A DNA stretch of 64,000 bases, taken from the NCBI GenBank assembly GCA_030737835.1, contig CM060854.1:13363314-13427313 (forward strand), given 5' to 3'. Position numbers and translations under genes: made by a program. Positions 24,056-35,387 of the stretch are shown in pieces (within the stretch, counting starts at the first letter, position 1; each line of letters opens with the position of its first letter). The DNA is from Acorus gramineus (lineage: Eukaryota; Streptophyta; Magnoliopsida; Acorales; Acoraceae). The notes under the pieces were generated by a model. It did no database searches. It was given only the letters and a program-made list of their open reading frames with translations, and had not been told where the DNA came from.

Positions 24056-24568
24056 TCAGCTGTAAACCTCCGGGACGCACACCTTAGGCCTGAAAGCAAA
24101 CGGTCCAGCGGCGTAAATAACAGCCTCATAGTACTTCCCATACAACCTCTTCTGCTCATCATGGAGAGGCGCGCCGTAGATCCCGTAATTGACATTGGTA
24201 GGGACATTGCAGCGCGGGTCGGCTGAGGAGAGCAGGTGCACGGTGCATGCGTGCAATGCGTTGTCCTTCGCTGACACGTCGAGCCCTTTGAGTTCGGCGT
24301 AGAAGTAGCCGTTGTGGTTGGTCTGGAAGGACTTGTAGTACCTGATGCGGTGGTTCTTGGAGTCCTTGCACGCGACGCCGACTTTGGCGGTGGATATGTT
24401 TTTGGAGTCTGTTAGAGACCAGGAGCCCGCGCGGGCGCAGCTCTGGCAGTAGACCATGCCTTCGACGACAATGGCGGGGGAGGAGGAGGGTTGCGGGTGT
24501 GCGAGGGAGATGGTTAGGGATGAGAGGAGGAGGAGAGGGAGGAGGAGGTAGTGAGGTGTGCCTGACAT
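24056..24568 (-). CDS. Pollen Ole e 1 / extensin-like secreted protein
   Basis: A 170-residue protein of the Pollen_Ole_e_1 family, which includes the C-terminal domain of non-classical arabinogalactan proteins. Residues 1-23 are a clear signal peptide (hydrophobic LLLLPLLLLS core, cleavage likely after SLA), so it should be exported to the cell wall. The domain begins at about residue 34 with VVEGMVYCQSC and holds six cysteines (41, 44, 67, 108, 120, 164), as the family requires for disulphides. Other family signatures are KVGVACKD, YFYAELKG, CNVPTNVNYGI and the terminal AAGPFAFRPKVC. There is no proline- or histidine-rich extension, so this is the short form. The frame is complete without an intron. 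The start is supported by the signal peptide and by a TATA box about 100 bp upstream. The family probably acts in wall structure; the exact role is unknown. Confidence 0.92.
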   Translation of the reverse strand: MSGTPHYLLLPLLLLSSLTISLAHPQPSSSPAIVVEGMVYCQSCARAGSWSLTDSKNISTAKVGVACKDSKNHRIRYYKSFQTNHNGYFYAELKGLDVSAKDNALHACTVHLLSSADPRCNVPTNVNYGIYGAPLHDEQKRLYGKYYEAVIYAAGPFAFRPKVCVPEVYS

Positions 24569-24665
24569 GTTTGTTTTGGTAGGTTATGAAGGGTTTGTTT
24601 AAGGGGGCTTGATTGAGATGGGTTGGATGGGTGGATGGAGTTAGAGATCGAGGTTTGTTAGGGCT

Positions 24666-24676
24666 CTATTTATATA
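24666..24676 (-). promoter_or_regulatory. TATA box of the Ole e 1-like gene
   Basis: On the minus strand this reads TATATAAATAG, about 98 bases before the start codon, which leaves a 5' leader of roughly 65-70 bases. Confidence 0.6.
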
Positions 24677-24860
24677 TTACATTGATGGTTTGATGACATG
24701 GACGTGGGGGCTTGTTATATGAAAACATTGAAAAAGATGGAATATATACGTGAGTGGCACTCAGGAGCCATTGTTTGGCAACGTTGACTGTTGAGGTTGG
24801 ATTGACTTTAAAATGTTTAGAATTCTGGAAAAATGTTTTTTTTTTTTTTTAATGATAGGT

Positions 24861-26620
24861 TTTTTTTTTTTTTTTGGTCGGTAAAGCAAAAATTGTATTC
24901 CTCTCACTAATGAACAAGATGTACAACGAGTATAGGGTTACAAAATATCAAGAAAATTCAAAAGGGATATAGGAAATAGAATGATGTGAGGGAACAGAGC
25001 TAGCAGGCTACCTCTGTGCATCCACCTCATCCAGTCCCAATCTAATTTGAATAATAAGTGACTACCCTAGATTACAAATGGATGGTTCAGTTACAGAGTG
25101 ATTAGAGAAGAAGAGAAGAGCAAGTAGAAAGAAAGCATGCTATTGGTTCATCTGAGTTTCTCGCGATTGAAGGGGGAGCCGTTGATGTCCCTGTCCATGA
25201 GTGCTTGGAACTCAGGCCATACATGAGTCCTTAAAAACTTGGTGCAACCCATTTGAGATTGCCAACTAGCTAACATGTCAGCAAGGGCATTTCCCTCTTG
25301 ATGAATATGAGTGAGTTGCATTGCTATAAATGTTCTACAATCTGCCCATATAGATTTGCAAAGCCGTCGTACCCTCCACGGGACCTTGTCGCTGCAGGTA
25401 ACCCAGTGAATTGCAACCTTGGAGTCACTTTCCACCCATAGATGGTTTACACCAAGCTCCATGGCAGCTTTGACACACTGCCCAATCGCTTGCAACTCCA
25501 GGAAGTTGATAGTCTTTGCCTCAACACGGGCAGCAACTGCTTGAACAAGATGACCAAACTGATCCCTCAATAGAAAGCCATATCCCGCCTTGTCGTCAGA
25601 TTTGGAGCCATATGTATTTGCTTTGAGCCACCCCACAGGAGGGGGAACCCAAAACACTTCTTGGATTTGCAAGGCAGGTTCAGAAATGGTGATGTCCAAT
25701 CCATCTTGCATTTTTATTAGATCAGGAGAGAGAACTGCCTTGAGAGGACTTTGAGCAAGTTTCAACTTGATGTCTTGAAGAATAAATGATATGATCACCT
25801 CCTTTTGAAGTACTTTACCGTTAAATATTCTTCTATTTCATTCCAACCAAATGTGCCAAACTGTGGTAGAGAGAATCGCTTGCAAAATCTGTCGGGGGAC
25901 CTCCTCTTTAATGTTCGTATCCAGCCATCTTATCTCATTGTGCAAGGAAGAGGTTCCAGATTTGTTCACCCCTGCCTGAAGAAGGATCGCCTTCCATATA
26001 GAACATGAGAAAGCACATGTAAATAAGAGGTGTTGGCTGATTTCAGGGCAAAAGTTACAAAGTACACAGGTTGAATCAACAATGAGATGCTTGTGAAATA
26101 GCCTCTCAAGGGTAGGGAGCTTACCTAAGCAAGCTAGCCAAAGTGTATAGGAGTGTTTTGGAACCTGTGATCTCTGCCAAACCCAGTCCGACGACTCAGC
26201 TATACCTCCCCTGCTACGTACTTCCTTCCATGCCTTCTTCAGGTCTAAATTGCCAAATTTTGAAGGGCTCCAAATGAGCTCATCAATTTCTTGACCACCA
26301 ATTTCGATCCCAGCAATTTCAGTCCAGAGTTGATCAAAAGTCGTTGGCCATCAACGAGGTTTGCTCCATACACCAAGGTTTATGAGTTTGCTTAACTTGG
26401 TGTCCTTTGTAGGACCAAACAGAAGGGGCAATCTCTCCCCCATACGGGCCTGCAAACCATCACCCCCAATCCATGGATCAGAACCTAAAATTATATTTTC
26501 CCCATTATAAATAATGAATTGGACTTTTGGTTTAATCCATGTTCTAGCAGCCAGAATCTTTCTCCAAACCGAGGTACTAGAAACTCTTGGTTCCACTTCT
26601 CAAATGGTTCCACTACCCAG
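24861..26620 (-). mobile_element. 5'-truncated L1-type LINE
   Basis: The minus-strand insertion has a poly(A) tail (poly-T at 24861-24874) and a target duplication: ATGATAGGT at 24852-24860 and again at 26621-26629, extended by shared T residues. It carries the end of ORF2: post-RT segment (GENIILGSDPWIGG, about 26470), a zf-RVT zinc-binding region (about 25985-26100, CVLCNFCPEISQHLLFTC) and an RNase H domain. Endonuclease, RT and ORF1 are missing by 5' truncation. It lies about 290 bp upstream of the start codon of the Ole e 1-like gene and in the same orientation. The intact duplication suggests a moderately recent insertion. Confidence 0.88.
25148..25798 (-). pseudogene. LINE RNase H domain (RVT_3 type)
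   Basis: The reading frame covers the plant-LINE RNase H: GWLKANTYGSKSDDKAGYGF, then NFLELQAI with the catalytic Glu, LWVESDSKVA with the second Asp, and HIHQEGNALADMLA with the last Asp. The first catalytic Asp of the usual N-x-D-G-S motif is Tyr here (NTYGS), which fits a GAT to TAT change, so the enzyme would be inactive. The parts of ORF2 upstream of about 25800 contain stops. Confidence 0.82.
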
Positions 26621-26633
26621 ATGATAGGTTTTT

Positions 26634-27190
26634 GTTAGTATGATAGAATCACTTTTATTGAGCAAACATAAAGTTTGGAAAAATATTAGCTACAACTTTC
26701 ACAACACTTTGGAATGTATATATTATTATGTATAAAAAATAATATTTGATGGGATTGAATGTTATTCTTTTATTGATTTTAATTTAATATATGTATCAGC
26801 TTTAACCTTAGATATACTAGGTTAATTAGGATGAAGTCTGCCTTCACCTCATGTACATGGAAATATGGAATGCATTCCCGTGCATGGTTAAGCTGGGATA
26901 GTGCATTTTATATTTTTAAGTTTTTTTTTTTTTTTAAACCTTATACATTCTCATTTCTAGAGCATTATTAACAAAATGCTCCAAGAAAGCAGTGAATTAG
27001 TTTTCAAGGTTTATGGACTGTACCTAATATTATCCACGAAATATTCCTGTTGAAAAGTTGTCCTACAGTCATGGATATGCGATATGAAAAATAAATCTCT
27101 TACTTATCCGCTCTCCATCAACAGACCTACTGATAATCTTATATGAAAATTTTACCTTAATTATAGCTGATGTGATTATTTTTTGTTATA
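26634..27190. other. Intergenic, probable promoter region
   Basis: AT-rich sequence with no ORF between the LINE and the next gene. It probably contains the promoter of the gene at 27325; I see no other feature. Confidence 0.4.
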
Positions 27191-27191
27191 T

Positions 27192-27200
27192 TATATATAA
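27192..27200 (+). promoter_or_regulatory. Candidate TATA box
   Basis: TATATATAA lies 125-133 bases before the ATG at 27325. The leader would contain GAGAGATCG repeats and an A-rich run just before the start. Confidence 0.45.
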
Positions 27201-27324
27201 TAAAGAAAAGGTCCCTCTAAAACATTCTTGTCTTCTATCGGTTCCTTGGAAAGTGCTACAGAGAGATCGAGAGAGATCGTTTTTTCTTTTCTTTTGGGGT
27301 GTTCCAAAAAATAAAAAAAAAACA

Positions 27325-27834
27325 ATGGAGGGCCGTGAATTAGGGTTGAACATGGAATCAATAGCACCTCCGTCTCTGGATGACGCCGGTCTTGAGCTCT
27401 GCGAGCTCCCCCCTCAATCAATCATGGAGGCCTTCCTCAAAGCGGCCAACTCCCTCAAATCCCGCCTCGTCCTCTCCGACGACGACGACGAACGTAGCGG
27501 AGGATGCTGTCTTGATAATCCCTCCCCGAACGACGTGAACCTCGCCGACTCCCTCATCGGCGGCGACGCCCCTCCCTGTGGCCAAATCCCATGCGGCGGA
27601 TCGAGGACCAAAGGAGTGGTGGGTGGTGGATGCGGAGGGGATAAGGTGGTTGTCATCGGAGGCGTTGGAGGGGGTGATAGGGTTTTGGGGGGACGACCCA
27701 TTGAGGAGAAGGAGAGGAAGAAGTGTTGTGTTGTTATTGGGGGCGATACCTGTGATTGTGTAGGCTATAAAGAAGAAGATGATGATGATCTTGAAGAGGA
27801 AGAGAAGCCCGTCTTAGTTGAAGATTTCATTTGA
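27325..27834 (+). CDS. Uncharacterised acidic, Cys/Gly-rich plant protein
   Basis: A 169-residue protein. I chose the ATG at 27325 because it follows an A-rich context and the first 51 codons of the longer frame look like leader (low-complexity, overlapping the TATA region). Residues 10-50 (MESIAPPSLDDAGLELCELP, then SIMEAFLKAANSLKSR) resemble a plant-specific family of small unknown proteins: a conserved acidic/amphipathic N-terminus followed by a variable acidic tail. Further on are SDDDDE (51-56), a CCLDNPSPND segment, a Gly/Val-rich stretch (98-123), cysteine pairs (134-135, 143, 145) and a very acidic end EEDDDDLEEEE before KPVLVEDFI. No transmembrane segment or signal peptide is seen. 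Function unknown. Codon use looks genic and the frame is uninterrupted. An additional intron cannot be excluded. Confidence 0.72.
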   Translation: MEGRELGLNMESIAPPSLDDAGLELCELPPQSIMEAFLKAANSLKSRLVLSDDDDERSGGCCLDNPSPNDVNLADSLIGGDAPPCGQIPCGGSRTKGVVGGGCGGDKVVVIGGVGGGDRVLGGRPIEEKERKKCCVVIGGDTCDCVGYKEEDDDDLEEEEKPVLVEDFI

Positions 27835-27852
27835 GAGAAAGAGAGAGAGAGA
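27833..27852. repeat. (GA)n microsatellite in 3' UTR
   Basis: GA dinucleotide run immediately after the stop codon. Confidence 0.7.
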
Positions 27853-28641
27853 GTTCTTTTCATGTTTTTTTCTTTCTTTTTTTTTCAAGGAGAAACCCAT
27901 CTTAGATTTTGCATTTTAGTTTTCTGAATTTTGGTTCATCAATGGAAATGTCAATAGTTTTCTTTATGTATGAAGGATCCAGTTCTATCATGTATTGACA
28001 TGTTAATCATTGAATGAAGGTTTTAATTTGATGTGCGGAAGAAGAGCACCAGCAATTACACAGATTGATTGATTAATGTATGGAAAAATCTCTACTTTGT
28101 ATTGCATGTTCATACAGCCAGAAAACTGAATTAAAGTTTGGAAATTTGAGCTGTTTTTTTTTCTTGGATAGGAGACCAACAAACTATCCAAAATAATACC
28201 AGTGCATATACAGGGACTTTCACACGATTACAGTTAAATGTATCTAAAAAGGGTACTTCCATTTGTGTGTTATAAACTGAAGCTGATGTAGCACAAAATA
28301 GATAGAAATACACAGATTGCCGAATAAGTTGATCCATTCATTCATTGAACACCCATGTTACATAAACAAATGTTTCATAGTCGCATATTCTTCAATCAAA
28401 CAATTGGTGCTCCATGAAAGGTCTGCTCAGAAACGAACATTAGCAAGTTCTGTAATCATTTCTCAACCTCTATTTTCCACCCTCTTAACATACCCAACTT
28501 AAACAATCCATGTTGGCATTTTTGGTGTTCTGTGAATTGGTCCAAATAATCATTTACATTTTCAACTCCCAAAGAAAAACTTAAATAAAAAAAGAAAAAA
28601 GAAAACCAGTAACAGAAGATTCAGTAGAATAGCAAAAAACC
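27853..28641. other. Region between convergent genes (3' UTRs)
   Basis: No gene. The plus-strand gene ends at 27834 and the minus-strand Mpv17-like gene ends at 28642, so this space holds both 3' UTRs. Confidence 0.55.
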
Positions 28642-31600
28642 TCACTGATCCAATTTCTTTTGTTCTTCTAATGACTCGGAGGATTTGATGAACCACTGCT
28701 TCCAGGAAGCATCACCCTGCTGCTCAATCCATGACAAGAATGAGCTGTCCAACAAACAGAATATGTTCACGTACAGGAGTTGATACCGCACGGGAATGTA
28801 TCGGAAATTAGCCATTTGGACAAACATCCAAGTCCCTCCCCCAACGATGAGTGCGGGGAAGAAATCCCTCTTTACATCTTCCTTGACCTGAGGTACGCTT
28901 TTCCCCATGGCAAGGCCCATGTAAGAGAAAAAGAGAAGCAGGTCTATGGGACCGAAGATGATCCCATCTGCGGCTACTTTTGCTGCGACAAACTTCATCG
29001 TCTTTGGTTGTAGCTGAAGCCGGAGCCTCATGAATTGATCCAATCTCTCGTACCTACAAGGATCCATAAGATCATAATTATTAACATATATAAAAATCAA
29101 CAGAACACTTGATTCCTCCACGGGATGGATTGATTTAACTGGTCTACATTTAGGGAAAAAAGAATAAGAAGAAATTCAGGGAGAGTCATAGGTCTACTCC
29201 CCACAGATAAATCCTCCTCCCGAGCTCATCCAATGCATAGGGTTTGCGAGTGATTATGTGCGTCCAGGTTTTTCACAACATTAAGAAGAAAAAATGTTGG
29301 GGGCCCTCATCGCCACAAAGAAATTGAGGGAGTAAAAAAAGAAAAAGTGCTTGATGAGCATATAATAATAATAATCAATTTGGTGACGACTGTTTTGGAC
29401 CAATCTCAAAAGTGATGACATTCAGGATAAAGTAATCAAATGACATGTCCTCTTGTTATTGATCCAAAGTTAACTTGGGTCACCTTTTCAAATTTGGGTC
29501 ACTGGATGAGGACTCGAGAAAGAACTACGTGTGTTTTCTCTGTGTTGATGTTCTCAAATGTTGGAGTAATAACGTTAAATGCTTCCTGATAAATGTCAGA
29601 TTCCCAATTAGTTCTCAAGTGAAACAGTTGATAGAAATAAACAGTGGCATATGAGAGCACAGTATGTGTTACCAGCGGTATCTTTAGTGTCGGAGAACTA
29701 GAGAGCATTCATCACTTGTCTAACAAGTAATACTGGAACAACAAAAATATTCATGAAAGCAAGAATAGGCATGATAATTCTTTGGAAACATATAATATAA
29801 AAAAAACCATACATTTATGATACAATAGGCATATTTTTCCCTATTTCATCCACTGTTTTAAATATTGATCGATATATCGATTTTTCTGACAAAATTGCTA
29901 AACATCAGGCATATATAAGAAATTTAGTGTAAAAAAGGAATTTATCGTCAATTTCTCGCGAGAAATTGAATTTCTAGTCAATTTCTCGTGAGATATTGCC
30001 TTTTTGTGGTAGGGGTGGCTGCAATAGCTGCCCTTTGATGCCAATGTTTTAATAAATGAATCACGTTTACAAAGCAATAATAATACAACAATTAAATTTA
30101 TGAAAAGGGGAGGTTTCTAATGCCTTTTAATAATAATGAAATTTCACATATAATGTATAATAATAATAAAACCTATTTTATATCTAATATCATAAAAATG
30201 TATAGGTTTCTTAGGTTGTTTGCAATGTATTTAAACTAAATTTGTTTATAGGATTGCGCTATTGCATTGGATTTCTTATCTGTTGAAATTTGAAATGTAC
30301 TATATATAATATAATAGCAAATAAAATATTCTCTAGTATGCTATGTATGGAATCATTGTTTTAAAATGATTATAATTATTACATTATAAATGAGATTTCA
30401 TTATACATTTATGCTCCCAAATTTTTTTATAATTTAGATCTCTGATATTTCTAAGCCTATGAATACCACCACAATATCATTTCCACCTCAACAACTCAAT
30501 CAAAAATACTCATCAACAAATATGTATATTATTTTTCTCTGGTTTTCAGCTTCTTTGACTTTTTTTTTTCTCATTTTTTTCATTTTCTTTTTTTTTCCCC
30601 AGCAAGAAAGAATTTTCCCTCTTCGATATATAGATTTGGACCCTTTTCGATATATCGATAAAATCAATATTTTAAACATTGATTTCATCTCAATTTTCCC
30701 TTTACTAAATTGGCAAATAGTTGTAGCGTTCTCCAATGTTTTCATACTTCTTTTCCTCTAAACAAAATTACAGCACCCCTCAGATAAGATAAATGGCAAA
30801 AAGAACTCACAGACTGACTATTATAAAAGAACACTGAAAAATCAAATTTATTTTCCTTCTAAAGTTTCCACTTACAAATCTAATTTTTTATTCACTATTT
30901 CCAAAGTTTTTGCATTTTTTTATGGTTATCTTCACACAAGGCTTGCACGTTTTCACTGACAAACAGTCCATTTACCAGCATAGTTTTAATTCTGGATGAA
31001 GATACATATGGTTTCCATTGTCAGAACCAGTTCTATCATGTGCATGCCACACTATCATTGCAGAACTGGCAAGTTCATAGATCATCTAACTTGGTCACTT
31101 GGGAGAAACTTTATCAAAATGTATCACTTCAGCAGATCCAACAAGCATGTAAAGCAGCCACTGTATAGAACATGACACATTAAATGGAACACGTACCAGA
31201 GATGGCCAATAGGTCCAACAAATGAAAATCCAAACATGCTTGTAACAGCCGCCCTTCTCCAATTGATCTTGAATTCGTCATCTCTGTCCTGATGAACAGC
31301 CAAATAAGTGTGTCATGGTATTGTTAAATGCAAAATTCTAACCCAAAAAACAATAACATATTTTTATGTGAATTGGAATGATTCAGAAGAACACTCATAA
31401 TGATGAAATCTGGATGATCCGTGTAAATAAGGAATGAAATCAGTGAAAGATGAAGGAAATATTTTCAAAAGCTCTTGTATGAGTGGGGTACAGTGATGCA
31501 GTTAGGAGAGGACTTTTTGGAAATCTTGGGGAAAAAAAAAATGGAGACCCTGTAGAGATTAAAATAAGGTTGAGAAGGCCATGTGAAAAATGAAACAAGG

Positions 31601-34600
31601 TATCACTATAGGACCTGAAGGAGTATCAACAGAAGACTGGAAAACTTTAGATAAAAATGGTGTGCTTTTGCTCACAGATATCTTCAATGAAATCTGGATG
31701 ACCAAATGCCTAGATGGAGAAGAAAAAAAATCATTATACCCCACTTCAAATAAAAAATGAAACATGCAAATAGCACAAATTGTTAAGGTATCAAACTTAA
31801 AAGTCACACAAACAATTAAAGTTGAAGCAAGTTTGAAACAACAAATAAACAAAGAAATATGTACAATGGGAACATTTTTTCTTGCTTCAACAGACTATAG
31901 AAAGAGAGGAGAAAAATGAATTGCACATAGTTTTCTATTTAGAGGAGAGATGATAAGATTCTTTAACCCCCCGTTTATTCAAGCATAAGTGAGTATAAAT
32001 AAGGATAAAGTGAAGTGAGTATAAATAAGGATAAAGTAATTTTGTGTTTCGTTGTGTTTTGAATTATTCTCGTTGGTAAACGTAAGAATAAATGTTTTGT
32101 TGTTTGGGTAAAATGTGAATAAAGTATGGATAAGGATTTATAAAAGGTAAAAAAGTAATGATAGTTGATTTGACATGTGATTTATAAGAGGTGATGACAG
32201 TTGATTTGACAGTGGGCCCACATATTCTTTGGGTGGAATAACCTAGGATAACTTTAATTTCAGAGATTGATTGTAATCCATATACCACTTTATCAGGGTT
32301 TATGTATCCGGAGTAAACAAACACTTGAAAATTCTTATCCGGGGTTATCTAGGCTTATCCGGAGTCTTATACCAGAAACAAACGTGGGTTTTAAGAGGTG
32401 ATTTAGTATTCTTCAAGGGGAAAGGATTCCTGAAGCATATATTGATATCAATATATCATTACAGATATGATGGAGAGGTAAGTCGATCGTCAGGATCACT
32501 CATTGACAAGTACTACAGATGCAATTGATGGTAAGAATACATCAGGATCAACATAAGGTTCTTGTAACTCAGGATCCTTTCATCACAGCAATTATATTAT
32601 ATAATCTATCCATATCCATTTTGGGGTCAGAAATATTAATTGGGCTAAGCCACTGAAATAAGGATAACATACTATTTTGAAAACTGAAGGATCAATAAAC
32701 ATTTCATATCCAAATTGACTGATTTGAAAATTACCATACAGAGAAACTTCTATAGCAACACAACCACAGTACTCTTCGTGTAAGAATTCAAGCATTGCAC
32801 AAAGATGGGAAGAAATGGCTACTTTTAAATGAAAAGTACTAAGTTAACAAACTATGTTAAGGACTTAAGGCTAGGAAAGAAGACCAGACAGTTTTGTTAA
32901 AAAGGTGAGTGAGATTGGCGGTCACTTGATAATAATTCCATTTGTTGAGTTTACGTATTTAGTAACAGTTTGCAAACTGATAGATGCAGTACTTCCTGTA
33001 GCAAGATAACTATGTGCTTCTCCGTCAGACATGAATCTATTACACTCAAATCATCATCCATAATTCTTTGATAGATGATTCAAGAAGTCATTAATAAATC
33101 ATGCTTATGCTGTCTTCTGCAATTTTCATCAGTTGATAGGTGAAAGGTGGTTTGCACCTTATATGTTTGCTTTTTCACACAGCGCCTAAAGAAGATATAA
33201 ATGTCCTATAATGAAAAATTTTCAAGTTACACAACAGAGCCTTTTTGTATAGGTGACTTGCTCCTTATCTGTTTGCTTTTTTACACAGCGCCTAAAGAAG
33301 ATATGAAAGTTCAATAATGAAAAATTATAAAGTTACACAAGCCTTTTTGTATAAAATTGAAGTGCACTAAAATAGCAAGACACATTAGATATCTCAAGTA
33401 ATTATCTAAATAACTGTAATTAACACTAAAACATCCAAAATTTGCATGTCTTCTGCAAGTTTTGTAAGTTTGATATGTGGAAAGGTGATTTGCTCCCTAT
33501 ATGTTTGCTTTTTACACAGCTCTGCAGAAGATATAAATGTTCTATGAAAAGTTTTTAATGTTACAGAAATAAGCCTTTATGTAGAAAGATGAAGTGCACT
33601 AAGATAGCAACATAAATTAAACATCTAGGTGTCATTTGGATAGAGAAACATAAGTTATTCTAGAGTTTAGGACTGTTATAGGAATAGATAACTACATTAG
33701 TGGAATAAGTGATTTTTTTTTTTGTTATGTTTTTAGTTATTCTTGATGGGAAACATAATAAGAAAGTTTTAGTTGTTTGGTAAGTTGAGGATTAAATGTA
33801 AAATAAAATGTGAATAAAGATTTATAAAAGGTGAAAAACTGATTTGACATGTGGGCCCCATGATTTATAAGAAGTAATGATTGTTGATTTGACAGCGAAA
33901 CCCATTTTATACCAGTGGAATGGACTGGGTGGAATAACATAATTCCATGGAGGACTTGAAATACAAATACCAACTTATTATCACCTATTCTGGTATAGCT
34001 ATACACATCTATTCCTTTTAAACAAACAGCCTTTTTCGCTTAATCTCTCTAATTCCCTCCTACTCTCCCCTTATTCTCCTACCCAACTATCTAAAGAACC
34101 ATAACTAATGCTAAATTATGCAATGTTTGCTTATGCTTTCTGCACATTTTCATCCATTTGATACATGACAGGTGATTTGCCCCTCACGTAGAAAGATGAA
34201 GTGCACTAAAATAGCAAGACACATTAAAGTACTAAAAATCTAGAGTAATATCTGAAGAACCATAATTAATGCTAATCATGCAATGTTTTCCTTATGTTGT
34301 CTTCTGCAATTTTTAACAGTTTGATGGGTGAAAGTTGATTTGCTCCTTATATGTTTGCTCTTTTACACAGCACCTACAGAAGATATAAATGTTCCATAAT
34401 GAAAGGCTTTAAAGTTACACAAATAAGCCCTTTTGTATAAAGATGAAGCACACTAAAATAGAAATATATATTAAACATTTAAAATAACTATCTAAAGAAC
34501 CATAGTTAATGCTAAATCATGCAATGCACAATCGTTGGCTAAGAAAGGTTTGGGCATGCTGCTTCATACTTAAAGTCACACAAATAAACCTTTTTGTATA

Positions 34601-35384
34601 AAGATGAAGCAAACTAAAATAGCCATATACATTAAACATCTAAAATAACTTTCTAAGAACCGTAATTAGTGCTAAATCATGCAATGCATGATCGTTGGCT
34701 AGGAAAGGTTTGTGTGTGCCTCTTGATATTTTGCAAGCAATCAAGGCTCAAAGGGTCATCAAATATTGTGTGTGTTGTTTCATCACATTTAGGTATCTGC
34801 AAGTATTGCCACTGTAGGAACATTGCCTATGACCTAAACAATGGAATCCTCAAATTCCACCGGATCTCCCAAAAACAAGTCAATCAATCAATGTGTTTCA
34901 CATAAACAAAATCATCATAATCTGTGATTTCACGCAATAAAGGTCCATCGATGATAGATACAAAAGCACATCTACAAAAAATATCATGATGTATACTGAT
35001 ATCGCTCAGAAGAACAGGAAATCCAATAAAAAATATTAACTAAAAATACCCAATAACCAAATGAAGAAAACAACACAGACCCATCACTCAAAATCCAATC
35101 TTTTAACACCACACACATTCAAATCATACCTAGGAACCCAAAATTGGGTACCCAAGTGAAGAATCATTAATAAAAAACAAAAGATTAATAAATGGGGATT
35201 TTGTTCTACGGAAGTGGACCTGGAAGCTGTTGTTGTTGGATTTGTTGTTCTTGACGGAGGAGGAGTGGGTGATGGCCTGGGCAGTGACGTCGCCGAGGCC
35301 CCAGATGAACCAGGAGCTGATGACCTGGGTCTTCACCGGATGGATGGCCAGGCTCTTCTGGTACCATTTCCATAGCCTCAACAT
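28642..35384 (-). CDS. Mpv17/PMP22-family membrane protein, three exons
   Basis: Exons on the minus strand are 35384-35220, 31288-31197 and 29053-28642; introns are 35219-31289 (3.9 kb) and 31196-29054 (2.1 kb), both GT...AG. Together they give 222 residues. The frame is continuous across both junctions and family motifs cross them: SFQ|DRDDEFKINWRR and GPIGHLW|YERLDQF. Family landmarks are WYQKSLAIHPVKTQ (7-20), GDVTAQ (31-36), FVGPIGHLWYERLDQF (78-93), KVAADGIIFGP (111-121) and the signature W-x3-Q-x2-NF (161-170) followed by YIPVRYQLLYVN. About four hydrophobic segments are expected. Members sit in the inner mitochondrial or peroxisomal membrane and are thought to form or regulate small-solute channels. 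I judge it most like Arabidopsis At3g24570 from memory of that family. The ATG at 35384 is chosen because MLRLWKWYQ matches relatives. No damage is seen; both introns are swollen by transposons. Confidence 0.93.
29851..30681. mobile_element. hAT-type non-autonomous element in Mpv17 intron 2
   Basis: The ends are CACTGTTTTAAATATTGAT and, from the other side, CAATGTTTAAAATATTGAT: a 19-bp imperfect inverted repeat. The 8-bp word ATTTCATC flanks both ends (29843-29850 and 30682-30689). Both ends also carry CGATATATCGA. There is no transposase frame. It lies inside intron 2, well away from the splice sites. Confidence 0.82.
31967..32388. mobile_element. MITE-like element in Mpv17 intron 1
   Basis: The left end CCCCGTTTATTCAAGCATAAG and the right end CTTATACCAGAAACAAACG form an imperfect inverted repeat of about 22 bp. 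The inside repeats AGTGAGTATAAATAAGGAT and holds GTTGATTTGACA words shared with the segment at 33630-34030. A target duplication is not clear (TTTAA-like words on both sides). Family uncertain. Confidence 0.5.
33090..34720. repeat. Decayed tandem repeat in Mpv17 intron 1
   Basis: Words such as TTTACACAGC followed by AGAAGATATAAATGTTC, and AAGATGAAG followed by ACTAAAATAG, recur about five times with irregular spacing (near 33170, 33280, 33510, 34200, 34360 and 34600). The copies are partial and diverged. An insertion interrupts them at about 33630-34030. No coding content. Confidence 0.6.
33630..34030. mobile_element. Second MITE-like insertion in intron 1
   Basis: It interrupts the tandem repeat and shares TTTATAAAAGGTAAAAAA-type and GTTGATTTGACA words with the element at 31967-32388, so the two are probably relatives. 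The ends (TGTCATTTGGATAGAGAAAC and AAAAGGAATAG on the other strand) pair poorly. Boundaries are approximate. Confidence 0.4.
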
Positions 35385-35387
35385 CAC

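Noticed and set aside
26351-26596. Separate host gene upstream of the LINE RNase H
   Set aside because: Its sequence (GENIILGSDPWIGG) is the post-RT part of LINE ORF2 and lies within the same target duplications.
29041-29121. Extension of the last Mpv17 exon to 29121
   Set aside because: The bases beyond 29053 are intron: an AG acceptor at 29054-29055 joins in frame to exon 2 and restores the family motif GHLWYERLDQF.
35385-35387. Start of the Mpv17-like protein at 35387
   Set aside because: That codon is GTG; the next codon, at 35384, is ATG and matches the family N-terminus.
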